Part shown: in pieces, positions 44,320 through 52,505 of the stretch
Position numbering within the stretch: the stretch's first letter is position 1
How the letters are laid out: every line of letters begins with the position of its first letter
NCBI GenBank assembly: GCA_020060215.1
Contig: JAGVAP010000109.1
Span: 1 to 55,293 of the forward strand
Reading direction: 5' to 3'
Origin: Deltaproteobacteria bacterium
Lineage (GTDB): Bacteria; Desulfobacterota; DSM-4660; Desulfatiglandales; HGW-15
Length of the DNA: 55,293 bases
The notes under the pieces: generated by a model
Database searches by the model: none
Seen by the model: only the letters and a program-made list of their open reading frames with translations
What the model was told of the DNA's origin: nothing
Made by a program: the position numbers and the translations under genes

Positions 44320-44390
44320 TTCGTTGACAGGGATTCGTTAGGAGCGGGAATTGCTTCAACGGGATCCAGTGGATGTTCACATGAGCTGTC

Positions 44391-44425
44391 AACCCGTAAC
44401 TATGAACCATGAACTACTAACTACT
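44391..44425. repeat. degenerate 7-base array (AACTATG-type)
   Basis: Five exact-length heptamers starting AAC at 44391, 44398, 44405, 44412 and 44419; the last two are identical AACTACT. The array ends 20 bases before the GspA-like start. Confidence 0.7.
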
Positions 44426-44445
44426 CTCACCCTCTCGGGGTCCTC

Positions 44446-46188
44446 ATGTACAAGAACTTTTTTGGGTTCAAAGAAAGACCGTTTCAGCTCGTCCCAAACC
44501 CCGCCTACCTCTTCCTGAGCCGCACGCACGAAGAGGCCATGGCCCATCTGACCTATGCCCTCAGCCAGGGAGACGGCTTCATCGAGTTGACGGGTGAGGT
44601 GGGGACCGGGAAGACCACGATCTGCCGGGCCTTCCTCGAGAACCTGGACGGACGCACGGAAGCGGCCTACATCTTCAACCCCAAGCTGGATTCCCTGCAG
44701 CTCCTCAAGGCGATCAACCAGGAGTTCGGGATCCCGTCCGGGGCGGAGAACTCCAAGGAGCTGATCGATCATCTGAACGAGTTCCTCCTGCGAAAGAAGG
44801 TGGAGGGAATCAAGGTCATCCTGGTGATCGATGAGGCGCAGAACCTGAGCAAGGAGGTACTCGAGCAGCTTCGTCTCCTGTCGAACCTCGAGACCACCAC
44901 AAGCAAACTCCTTCAGATCGTCCTGGTCGGCCAGCCCGAGCTGGGCGCGATGCTGGACTCACCGGAGCTGCGCCAGCTCAGCCAGCGCATCACCTTGAGC
45001 TGCAACCTCCACCCTCTTCGTTTCAGGGAGACCAGGAACTACATCCGGCACAGGATCCGTGTGGCCTCTCAAAAAGAGGAGGCCGGATTCACACGCCCGG
45101 CCATCGGGGTCATCCACAGGTACGCCGGAGGCATTCCGCGGTTGATCAACATCGCCTGCGACCGGGCCCTCTTGACCGCGTTCGGGTTGAACCGGAAGAA
45201 GGTGACCGCCGGCATTGCGAGGGCTGCCGTGCGGGAGCTGGCAAGCAGAGGAGAGATCAACCGGTTCCGCGTCCGGCCCCGGAAAAGGGTGCTCGTCCCG
45301 GCCGCGCTGGTCTGTGCCGGTCTGCTGGGGGTGCTTTACCTGCCGGGCCGCATTGAGCTGCCTTCTTTTCTCCGGGCGGAAAAGGCGATCCTCCGCTCCG
45401 GGAACGGGGCCAAGACAACCGAGGTCTCTCAAGCTTCACCCACGGAGAACCCGCGCCCGGCCCAGGAGGCCCTGGTTTCGCCCGCCACGTCCGAGAAGGA
45501 AGAACCGCCCCCTCTCCCAGCCCCTGAATGGACGGCCAGGGAGGACCTGGGCGGGCTTCTGGCCGGGAGCACGCGCGCGCAGTCCCGGTCGGGGGCGATG
45601 AGGTCCGCCCTCTCGCGCTGGTCGGCCGGGGCCCAGGTCAATCCCTATCTGGAGGGGTTGGAGGATGACCAGGCCTACTTCAGACTGGCCGCCAGGCAGA
45701 ACGGGCTCCTGGTCTACCGCCTGGAGGGGGAATGGGGATTTCTCGAGAAGCTGAATATCCCCGCAGTCCTGGCCTTCGACGTCCGGGACGGCGGGGGCCC
45801 GAGATACCTATCCCTGATCCGTATGGAAGGGGGCGGTGTAACGCTTGGGGGGGTGAAGGCGGGGGAGGACATCAGGGTGCGCCTTGAGGATGTCCAGCCC
45901 TGGTGGGCGAGGGTCTCCTATGTGCTGTGGAAGGACTTCCTCGATTATCCCGGGACCATTCCCATGGGGGCGTCCAGGGAGTCCATCATCGCCCTGAAGA
46001 TGCTGCTGCAGGACATCGGTTTCCATGACGTCGAGATCAACGCTTTCTATGACGAGAAGACACGAGGGGCGGTCATGGCGGTCCAGGAGAAGCATGGAAT
46101 CCGGGTGGACGGGATCGTGGGGCCCCTCACCAAGATCGTGCTCTACAAAGAGAAGAGCTCCCTGGCCATCCCGCGGATCAGAGACTGA
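44446..46188 (+). CDS. gspA: ExeA/GspA-like AAA ATPase with peptidoglycan-binding domain
   Basis: 580 residues. N-terminal AAA domain of the ExeA type: FGFKERPFQLVPNP, Walker A GEVGTGKT (50-57), Walker B ILVIDEAQNLS and LVGQPELGAML. A single membrane helix (VLVPAALVCAGLLGVLYLP, ~283-301) and a Pro/Glu-rich linker lead to a C-terminal peptidoglycan-binding domain (FHDVEINAFYDEKTRGAVMAVQ, then DGIVGPLTK). In type II secretion, ExeA and ExeB open or bind the cell wall so the secretin can assemble. The GspB-like partner follows 21 bases downstream. No other secretion genes are in the window, so the pair may serve a secretin elsewhere or a different envelope machine. Confidence 0.88.
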   Translation: MYKNFFGFKERPFQLVPNPAYLFLSRTHEEAMAHLTYALSQGDGFIELTGEVGTGKTTICRAFLENLDGRTEAAYIFNPKLDSLQLLKAINQEFGIPSGAENSKELIDHLNEFLLRKKVEGIKVILVIDEAQNLSKEVLEQLRLLSNLETTTSKLLQIVLVGQPELGAMLDSPELRQLSQRITLSCNLHPLRFRETRNYIRHRIRVASQKEEAGFTRPAIGVIHRYAGGIPRLINIACDRALLTAFGLNRKKVTAGIARAAVRELASRGEINRFRVRPRKRVLVPAALVCAGLLGVLYLPGRIELPSFLRAEKAILRSGNGAKTTEVSQASPTENPRPAQEALVSPATSEKEEPPPLPAPEWTAREDLGGLLAGSTRAQSRSGAMRSALSRWSAGAQVNPYLEGLEDDQAYFRLAARQNGLLVYRLEGEWGFLEKLNIPAVLAFDVRDGGGPRYLSLIRMEGGGVTLGGVKAGEDIRVRLEDVQPWWARVSYVLWKDFLDYPGTIPMGASRESIIALKMLLQDIGFHDVEINAFYDEKTRGAVMAVQEKHGIRVDGIVGPLTKIVLYKEKSSLAIPRIRD

Positions 46189-46209
46189 GACAAACAGGAG
46201 GCAGACGAA

Positions 46210-46863
46210 TTGAGCTCCATACTGGAGGCGCTGAAAAAGGCCGAGAAGGAGTCGCCGAAACTGGATTTCACCCCCGAGGCCGCGAAGGGCCTCGATACCC
46301 GCAAGGCCGTCAGCCGACGCGCAAGGGGATCGAGGGTCGTCTACAGGACCGTATCCTCGGTGGCCCTGCTGGTCGTCCTTGCCCTTGCGGCGTGGTTCGC
46401 CTACGAAAACAGAGAGCACTTCAAGAGGAGGCCGCCCGATCGGACTGCGCCGGCGCCACAGGTGCAGGCCCCTGTAAACGCACTGCCGGAGGTCGCAGTC
46501 GCGACCCCAAGGTTTGAGAATACCCGGGAACTCCGGGAGGCGGCTCCTCCGCCGGCCCCTGCCGTGAATGGGGACAGGCCGATAGAGGAGGTGATCCGGG
46601 AGGCGAAGCCTGTCAGAAAGGAGGAGCCGGCCCTCGAACAACCGCCGAAACCGTTGCCGGAACCCCAACCGGAGGACGCAAAGTACAAGCTGGAGGCGAT
46701 CGTCTGGGCGGAGACCCCCGAGGGCCGATTCGCAGTCATAAACGGTCACATCGTCCGCACCGGCCAATCCATGGAGGGGCTCTCCGTCACCTCCATCGAC
46801 AAAGACCATGTGGGAGTCCGCTCGAGGGGCAGGGAGTGGAAGTTGAGGTTCGTGGCGGAATAG
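46210..46863 (+). CDS. gspB: GspB-like general secretion accessory protein
   Basis: 217 residues from a TTG at 46210, eight bases after AGGAGG. MSSILEALKKAEKE is the characteristic GspB N-terminus. One membrane helix (VSSVALLVVLALAAWFAY, residues ~49-66), a long Pro-rich periplasmic linker (~75-160) and a C-terminal GspB domain (KLEAIVWAETPEGRFAVINGHIVR, VTSIDKDHVGVRS) follow. It works with the ATPase encoded just upstream to place a secretin through the peptidoglycan. The start at TTG is supported by both the ribosome site and family alignment. Function in this organism is inferred from the family. Confidence 0.87.
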   Translation: MSSILEALKKAEKESPKLDFTPEAAKGLDTRKAVSRRARGSRVVYRTVSSVALLVVLALAAWFAYENREHFKRRPPDRTAPAPQVQAPVNALPEVAVATPRFENTRELREAAPPPAPAVNGDRPIEEVIREAKPVRKEEPALEQPPKPLPEPQPEDAKYKLEAIVWAETPEGRFAVINGHIVRTGQSMEGLSVTSIDKDHVGVRSRGREWKLRFVAE

Positions 46864-47000
46864 ACGGTGCACGGTCGTGAACCTCTGAGCTCGACGAAAC
46901 CCCCGTATTCCGGTTTCTTGCGCACCCCTGACGTTTTCTGAAACCCCTCAAGGATTCCATCTCCCGTGCCGATGTCTGGATCCAAGGGAGGTGAAATCCT

Positions 47001-47411
47001 TTGAGACGCTGCCGCTATATCCTCCATCCCTTCATTCTGGGCGCACTGGTGTACCTGTCCGGTTGTGTGCCCCTTGCGACGGATGTCAGGAAGGAAGGCT
47101 TCCGCACCTTTGACAGATCCTTTGCGGCCTTGAACGACTCCCCTGATCTGAACGAGGTCATAGAGCTCGGCGGGGTAAAAGTCCACATCGTGGGACACAG
47201 GCAGTTCTTCCACTACAAACGGGCGGCCGCCTATGGGTCCCCGGTCGTCGGTTACGCCACCTCCAACAACGAGATCTGGATCTTCGGCAAGGTCGTCCGG
47301 GGAAGGGTCGTGATCAATCAGGCGGTCCTCGGCCATGAGTTGATGCACCTCCTCAACTTCAGGAACCCGAGAATCGCGGATCCTGACCAGTTGGACGATC
47401 TGGGGGCGTGA
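47001..47411 (+). CDS. small lipoprotein with HExxH metalloprotease motif
   Basis: 136 residues from a TTG with GGAGGTGA upstream. A signal peptide with lipobox LSGC makes Cys22 the lipidated residue, so it should sit in the membrane facing the periplasm. GHELMHLL carries H112-E113-x-x-H116, the zinc-binding motif of many metallopeptidases. The third ligand, normally a downstream Glu, His or Asp, is not evident; the protein ends 20 residues later in an Asp-rich stretch. I do not recognise a named family. It lies 26 bases before the PilZ-histidine kinase gene, so it may supply or shape that kinase's signal. Activity is inferred only. Confidence 0.75.
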   Translation: MRRCRYILHPFILGALVYLSGCVPLATDVRKEGFRTFDRSFAALNDSPDLNEVIELGGVKVHIVGHRQFFHYKRAAAYGSPVVGYATSNNEIWIFGKVVRGRVVINQAVLGHELMHLLNFRNPRIADPDQLDDLGA

Positions 47412-47436
47412 TGAACGGCTGACTGCGGGAGATGAC

Positions 47437-49191
47437 ATGAAGAAAAGACCGTTGTCCATTGTCCTGATTGCCCTCTTCTATGTCCTCGAACCGGTCGGCA
47501 ATGTCCTCCAGGCAGCCTTTGTAAATGATCTGCCGGTCCATGGCGAGTCCGGGATCCTGTCCCACCTGGTCTGGACGGACTGGCTCATCCTGGCCCTGTT
47601 TCCCGTGACCGGCGTCGGCATCTATATGGTCAGAAGGTGGGGCTGGTATCTCTTTATCGCCTTTTCCGCAACCCTGATCGCCTACAACCTCTACGTGTAC
47701 TCGGTCAACCCCAACTATGAGCTCGAGACCGTCCTCCTCTTTATCGCTGTCGTGACGTTCATGTCCGCGTTCTTTCTCAAGAAGCACGTCTACGCTCCCT
47801 ACTTCAATCCCCGGCTGCGGTGGTGGGAGAGCGCGGCCAGGTACAGGGTGAGCCTGGAGACCCAGATCCTGACCGATCAGGGTTCGCACACGTGCACCAC
47901 GGTCGATATCTCTGAAACCGGGTGCTTCGTGAGCACCCGGGCCGTTTTGCAGGAGGGCTCCCTCGTGATGCTGAAGATCCACTGCAGGGGCGCCGAGATC
48001 GACTGCATGGGCAAGGTCGTGAGGAGATCGGGCGAAAGGGAGAAGGTGCACGGCTACGGCATCATGTTCCAGGGGCTCCCCCGGGAGACCCGGAGGATGC
48101 TGCGGCTCCTGATCTTCTCCATCAAACGGTTGGGGCGGGAGCAAAGGAGTGAAAAGATTTACTCTTCCGAGATCCCCTCCGACTTCTGGACCCTGAGAAA
48201 CGGGTACCTCGGGAGGACGGTCTACAGGTTCAGGTCCATGCTGAGCCATACCCTGTACAACCCCGCAAAGGACAAGGCGATCAACCACCTCTCCCACGAA
48301 CTTCAGACACCTGTGGCCGTTCTCACCGGCTCCCTTGAAGTGTTGTCGAGGAAGCTGCAGGATCTGCCCGACGACAGCTGGAAATCCATCATGGTCATGG
48401 CGGAGAAGCACCTGGAGAGACTCAAGGAGATCCAGTTCGAGGCCCAGGACATCATGGCGGATCGGAAGGAGACGGTCTACTCCTCCATCTCGAGGATGTT
48501 CGACCACTGTGCCGACGAACTGGCGGTGCTGATCGCCCGGGAGTCGGGCGGCCCGGAGGTGCTGGACAAGGTCAGGCGCAAGATCGATGAGGTCTTCGGG
48601 GCGGCCGAGGCTGTGTCGGAGAGGCTCCAGTTGGACCAGGAGGTGCAAAAGAGACTGGAGCACCTGAAGACGCTCTTCGCCCATCGGAACCTCCGGATCG
48701 CCGAGCGGATCGAGCCGGTCCCTCAGGTCTTTCTGCCGAAGGAGGCCCTCATAAAAATCATCGACGGACTCGTCCGAAACGGGGTCGAAAACACGCCGGA
48801 CGAAGGCGAGATCGAGGTCGAGGTTCTGAAGAAGGGAGACGGCTCTCTCCTGCGCGTGCGCGACAGCGGGATTGGAATCCCGGATGCGGCGAAGCGGCGC
48901 ATCTTCGAAGGGTTCTTCAGCACGAGGGATATGGAGAGCTACTCCAGCAAGAGACCCTTTGACTTCGGCGCAGGGGGGAAAGGGGCGGACCTCCTTCGCA
49001 TGAAGATCTTCTCCGACCGATACGGACTGCTGGTCGATATGGCCTCCTCCCGGTGCCGTTTCATGCCGGAGGAGAAAGACGAGTGCCCGGGCCAGATCAG
49101 CAAGTGCCGATACTGCAGCAGACCGCAGGACTGCTACGACTCCGGCGGCGCGGTCTTTTCCGTGTATTTCCCCCCGGCAGCAAGGCCGTGA
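47437..49191 (+). CDS. membrane histidine kinase with PilZ domain and cysteine cluster
   Basis: 584 residues. About four or five N-terminal helices (to ~120) precede a PilZ domain (~130-225; RYRVS and the DISETG match to D/NxSxxG), so it may bind cyclic di-GMP. The kinase core has H-box SHELQTP with phospho-acceptor H287, N-box GLVRNGVENTPDEG, G1 DSGIGIP and a G2 with GAGGKGADLL. Between this lid and the last strand is an insert with five cysteines: C540, C550, C557, C560 and C566. They could hold a metal or iron-sulfur site or form redox disulfides. No receiver gene is adjacent. Domains are clear; the combined PilZ and cysteine inputs are unusual. Confidence 0.85.
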   Translation: MKKRPLSIVLIALFYVLEPVGNVLQAAFVNDLPVHGESGILSHLVWTDWLILALFPVTGVGIYMVRRWGWYLFIAFSATLIAYNLYVYSVNPNYELETVLLFIAVVTFMSAFFLKKHVYAPYFNPRLRWWESAARYRVSLETQILTDQGSHTCTTVDISETGCFVSTRAVLQEGSLVMLKIHCRGAEIDCMGKVVRRSGEREKVHGYGIMFQGLPRETRRMLRLLIFSIKRLGREQRSEKIYSSEIPSDFWTLRNGYLGRTVYRFRSMLSHTLYNPAKDKAINHLSHELQTPVAVLTGSLEVLSRKLQDLPDDSWKSIMVMAEKHLERLKEIQFEAQDIMADRKETVYSSISRMFDHCADELAVLIARESGGPEVLDKVRRKIDEVFGAAEAVSERLQLDQEVQKRLEHLKTLFAHRNLRIAERIEPVPQVFLPKEALIKIIDGLVRNGVENTPDEGEIEVEVLKKGDGSLLRVRDSGIGIPDAAKRRIFEGFFSTRDMESYSSKRPFDFGAGGKGADLLRMKIFSDRYGLLVDMASSRCRFMPEEKDECPGQISKCRYCSRPQDCYDSGGAVFSVYFPPAARP

Positions 49192-49322
49192 CATCCATTG
49201 GATATCCGCCTGCTGCGTCTCGAAACCATGCAGGGGAGAGATCCTGCAGCACCCGGGGAATGTTGGATTTCTCACTCTGTCCGAAATGAGGTCTTTTCTC
49301 GCCGAACTTCTGAGGCGCGACA

Positions 49323-50753
49323 TTAGCTCGTGGGAAAGACCAGCGACTTCACCGTGACCGGGAAGACCTGGCGGCCCACGAGTGGTTCGCTGATGTCGAT
49401 CCAGTCCCCGTCGTTGAGGGACAACTCGTCCAGGGCAAGCAGGTTGCTCTTCAATCCGGTCTCCCTTCGCATCACGTTGCCTACGCCGGCGGCGATGTCC
49501 CTTTCGAAGATGAGGATCACGGGGATCTTCTTCAGGATGGAGTTGGGGAGCGCGGTTTCGATCGCTCGCGCAAAAAGCGTCAGGTCAGAGTAATTCACCC
49601 GGACAGGGTCCTTGAAGAAGAGGGCAACCACTTCCTGGCCTTCCACCAGGTCGTACCTCTGAAAGGCCATGTTTACCCTGGTCACCACATGCTCCACGCT
49701 GAGCTTGGGTTCTTCCACGTCTACACGGAGGACAGGGATGTTTCTGATGGGAAGGGTGAGTTTTTCGTCCATGAAACCCGAGGAACCCGACACCGAAAGC
49801 GAGTAGGACCCGGCGCCGATCACGGTGGCCCTGATCTTGTTGAGGGGCTCGACCACCGGGGACTTCAGCCTTGGAAACAGGGAGCGGAGCGTTTTTGCGA
49901 GGATGTTCCCGATGTCGTTGTAGCGCCCTTTCTTCCCGTAAATGAACTCCGCCACGCCTCCGGAAAACATGTACTCATCGATCGGGACCGAGTAGTCCGG
50001 ATCCTCGGTCATCATGAGCTTCCTGGCCAGAGGCGAACGGGGAGGACCCGTCATCACCTCGATGAGCACTTCGGCCATCTTGGCCGCGATCTGCCCGATG
50101 TGCTCTTTGGGGATCCGGTCTCCAATCCGGTAGTCCATGCCGATATGCCGCATGACTTCAACCGCCGGGTCGGCGAGCTGGCGGATTCTGATGTCGGAGT
50201 CGAGGGCCATCAATCGGCCGCCGACCGCGATGCAGCCGGTGGACAGAACCTCCCCCTTTCTGGATATGGCCAGGTTGGACGTCCCCCCGCCGATGTCGCA
50301 GGACATGACCACGTTGCCTTGGCTCCTGGATCGGGCGGTCGCCCCCGATCCCATGGCGGCGAGAAGGCTCTCGAAGTTCGGGCCGGCGGTCGCCGCAACG
50401 AGTTTCCCCGCCTCCCTGGAAAGGGCCTGCGCGATCTGCGGAGCGTTCTGTTTCTTCGCCGATTCTCCGGTGATGATCACCGCCCCCGTGTGGATCTCCG
50501 CAGGATCGATCCCCGCAAGCTCATATTCTTCCCTGAAGAAGTCCGTCAGGGTTTCGATATCGATGGTCTTGTCTTCCAGGAAGGGTGTATGGATGATCCT
50601 GCCCTCATGGACGATCTTTCTCTCCTCAATGTTGAAGCGGAGGGTGGGAGAAGACTCGTCCCTGACGAGGAGCAGTCTTGAAAAGACCAGATGACTGGTT
50701 GCACTGCCGACGTCGATTCCGACGGAGAGTAGCTCGATTCTGTTGATTTCCAT
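49323..50753 (-). CDS. eutA: EutA-like ethanolamine ammonia-lyase reactivase
   Basis: 476 residues, full length for EutA. Actin-like ATPase fold: LLSVGIDVGSATSHLVFSRL, TGESAKKQNA, MSCDIGGGTSNLAI, YMFSGGVAEFIYG and VIGAGSYSLSVSG. EutA swaps damaged cobalamin out of ethanolamine ammonia-lyase. No eutB, eutC or other eut gene is in the window. The next gene on the same strand upstream has a B12-type radical SAM layout, so this copy may serve another B12 enzyme. It has its own strong promoter (50869-50897) and a ~109-base structured leader. Family call is firm, client unknown. Confidence 0.87.
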   Translation of the reverse strand: MEINRIELLSVGIDVGSATSHLVFSRLLLVRDESSPTLRFNIEERKIVHEGRIIHTPFLEDKTIDIETLTDFFREEYELAGIDPAEIHTGAVIITGESAKKQNAPQIAQALSREAGKLVAATAGPNFESLLAAMGSGATARSRSQGNVVMSCDIGGGTSNLAISRKGEVLSTGCIAVGGRLMALDSDIRIRQLADPAVEVMRHIGMDYRIGDRIPKEHIGQIAAKMAEVLIEVMTGPPRSPLARKLMMTEDPDYSVPIDEYMFSGGVAEFIYGKKGRYNDIGNILAKTLRSLFPRLKSPVVEPLNKIRATVIGAGSYSLSVSGSSGFMDEKLTLPIRNIPVLRVDVEEPKLSVEHVVTRVNMAFQRYDLVEGQEVVALFFKDPVRVNYSDLTLFARAIETALPNSILKKIPVILIFERDIAAGVGNVMRRETGLKSNLLALDELSLNDGDWIDISEPLVGRQVFPVTVKSLVFPTS

Positions 50754-50783
50754 GGTTGTCTCTCAAAACGCACCATCGCAATG

Positions 50784-50857
50784 CCTGACTCAAGACCACC
50801 TTTCTCGTGGTCAGGGGCGTCTCGTCACGAGGGCCTGTGATGAGGCAGGATCCTGCC
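50784..50857 (-). promoter_or_regulatory. structured eutA leader with palindromes
   Basis: GGCAGGATCCTGCC (50844-50857) is a perfect palindrome lying just after the predicted start of transcription. CTCGTCACGAG (50821-50831) is another. Near the gene, GACCAC/GTGGTC (50794-50799 with 50807-50812) and CCTGAC/GTCAGG (50784-50789 with 50810-50815) share bases and cannot both pair. An operator and an attenuator-like switch are both possible. Confidence 0.4.
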
Positions 50858-50868
50858 ATTCGCGGCGG

Positions 50869-50897
50869 AATATAGAAGAGTTCACCTTAGGTGTCAA
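50869..50897 (-). promoter_or_regulatory. near-consensus promoter for eutA, inside the end of the upstream gene
   Basis: On the minus strand TTGACA (50892-50897) overlaps the last codons of the gene at 50887-52344; after 17 bases comes TATATT (50869-50874). Transcription would begin near 50862. Confidence 0.7.
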
Positions 50898-52344
50898 TTG
50901 ATATATGGGTTTCTTCCGCGCTGCCTGTCGATGGACCCTTTTCTCCGAGGAGCGCTTCCTCCCACCAGCCGATCACGGATCCAAATCTTTTGAACCGAAT
51001 ATCCTCCCGGAGCTCGATCTCCCGGATCCAGTCCGCCAGGGCGGAGGCGTGATGGATGATCAGGGGAACGCTCTTTCCCGGAAGGATGTCTTGCGACAGG
51101 GCCAAACGATCCATGATCCTCTGGATGTTGGCGGCTGTTTCCGGCGTATCCCATGGGGTGGGGTGGATGAACCCGTGAACCGCCCCATCGGCCCTCGAAT
51201 ACGCCCACTGGAAAGGAAAGAGTCCTTTCAACCGACGGATCAACCGCACGGCTCTCAGGTTCGTCTCCACGGTCAATCCCTTGTGGAGGTTCTGCAGGAT
51301 CCCGTCATCGAACGATTCGAACCCCACAGAGGACAAGAGGATCCTGGTCCTCATCCGCCTGGCGAGGCCGAGGGACTCCCGAAGCCGATCCTCGGATCGG
51401 AGCAACCAGTCGGCCCTCAGGGCGAGGTTGATCTGCGAAAGGGAGATCCCTCTCGATTCCGCCTCCCTGAGGATACGGGGAAGCCCCGGGACGGGGTTCT
51501 CGTTGATGAGTTCAAAGGCGATCTTCCGCCCCTCGCCGTCATCGGGAAGGCCGGCGATCTGTCGCATCACCGCATCGTGATCCAACGCTCCGTGAAAACC
51601 CTTGTCGACAGCCACATCGCAGAAACTGCAGCCCTTCAGGGAAACTCGCACTCTCCGGCCTCTGTCGCCGTCCAAATAGGCCGGGTAAGCCAGCTCAACC
51701 GTCTCGGGACGGGAAGCATGGGGACATCCGATGTGCTGCAGGACCTGGGCCGTATCGACCCTGTGGGAGACGAGCGTTCCCCGCTCCAGGCGAAAGAGGT
51801 TTCCCCATCGGACGTCGATCAGGAATCTCTCGTCCCATGATTTCTTGGGGCTTCGGACGACCGTGAAGGTCCGGTCGCGACGGAGAAAGCCGGGACCCTC
51901 CGGGGAAAACCCGGTCCCGGATCGATTGAGGAACTCGATGATCTGTTCGGCCGGGCCATGGAGCGCGAATGAAAAGCGATCGGACAGGCCGGGGAACCGG
52001 TGAGGATAGGACCGCCACTGCGTTTCACCCAGGAAATCCGCATCGGCCTGGGGGCCGGCCAGGATGGTGATCGCGCCCTCTTCCTTCAGCTCACCGGCCA
52101 GATCGAAGAGATCCTGCCTTCCGCTCAACGTGGAAAACCCGATGACGAACTCATGAGGGCCGAAGTAGTCCTGGAGGGCACGCTTGAGCGATGCCTTGTC
52201 GTCCGAGCGGTCCGCTGCAATGACGATACACTCGTAGGGAGTATGGTTTTCGATCACGGTGGCCGCCATCTGGGGGCCAAGGAGGCCGTAGGACTCACCG
52301 GCAAAGTAGCTCGCGATGACGGCCATTCTCTTCGTATGTCTCAT
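50887..52344 (-). CDS. B12-binding/radical SAM-like protein with noncanonical cysteine motif
   Basis: 485 residues from the ATG at 52344, with GGAGGGG ten bases upstream (52377 and 52326 are alternatives). The first ~140 residues have the Rossmann pattern of cobalamin-binding radical SAM proteins (VIGFSTLSGRQDLFDLA, ITILAGPQADADF), without a DxHxxG cobalamin signature. The next part resembles a radical SAM barrel, but where C-x3-C-x2-C is expected the text is VSLKGCSFCDV (C239 and C242), with another cysteine far upstream at C207. Later barrel strands (KIAFELINENPVPG, ILLSSVGFESF) are present. The role is unknown. It diverges from the ThiF/MoaD genes and shares its 3' end with the eutA promoter. 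Confidence 0.72.
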   Translation of the reverse strand: MRHTKRMAVIASYFAGESYGLLGPQMAATVIENHTPYECIVIAADRSDDKASLKRALQDYFGPHEFVIGFSTLSGRQDLFDLAGELKEEGAITILAGPQADADFLGETQWRSYPHRFPGLSDRFSFALHGPAEQIIEFLNRSGTGFSPEGPGFLRRDRTFTVVRSPKKSWDERFLIDVRWGNLFRLERGTLVSHRVDTAQVLQHIGCPHASRPETVELAYPAYLDGDRGRRVRVSLKGCSFCDVAVDKGFHGALDHDAVMRQIAGLPDDGEGRKIAFELINENPVPGLPRILREAESRGISLSQINLALRADWLLRSEDRLRESLGLARRMRTRILLSSVGFESFDDGILQNLHKGLTVETNLRAVRLIRRLKGLFPFQWAYSRADGAVHGFIHPTPWDTPETAANIQRIMDRLALSQDILPGKSVPLIIHHASALADWIREIELREDIRFKRFGSVIGWWEEALLGEKGPSTGSAEETHISIDT

Positions 52345-52505
52345 CGATCCGATACCCCTCCCCACCCGCTCATTCATTTATATCGCGGCAGGGTATGGAA
52401 GCAAACGCCTTTCGGGGACCCATTCCGTTCTTCTTGCATTTATCGGACGTCCTTTCTATGATACCAGATGAAATCAGTGGGAATGGCGTTTGGTCGGAGT
52501 TTCGG
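52345..52505. promoter_or_regulatory. divergent promoter region
   Basis: Plus strand: TTGCAT (52434-52439), 17 bases, TATGAT (52457-52462), 44 bases before the ThiF-like start. Minus strand: a TATAAA box (52377-52382) with TTGCTT 16 bases upstream, ahead of the radical SAM-like gene. The -10 boxes are good, the -35 boxes weak. Confidence 0.42.

Noticed and set aside
44324..44352. TTGACA at 44324 as a GspA promoter
   Set aside because: The -35 is perfect but the -10 at 17 bases is GGAATT and no better box occurs at 16 or 18, so it was left out of the features.
47359..49323. 654-codon open frame antisense to the PilZ-histidine kinase
   Set aside because: It is an antisense shadow of a gene with clear domains and a ribosome site; its predicted protein is Gln/His/Pro-rich with no recognisable fold.
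49689..50681. 330-codon plus-strand frame over eutA
   Set aside because: It is an antisense shadow with no family resemblance.
50754..50886. Cobalamin riboswitch ahead of eutA
   Set aside because: The leader is about 109 bases, too short for the usual cobalamin riboswitch, and no B12-box-like sequence was seen.
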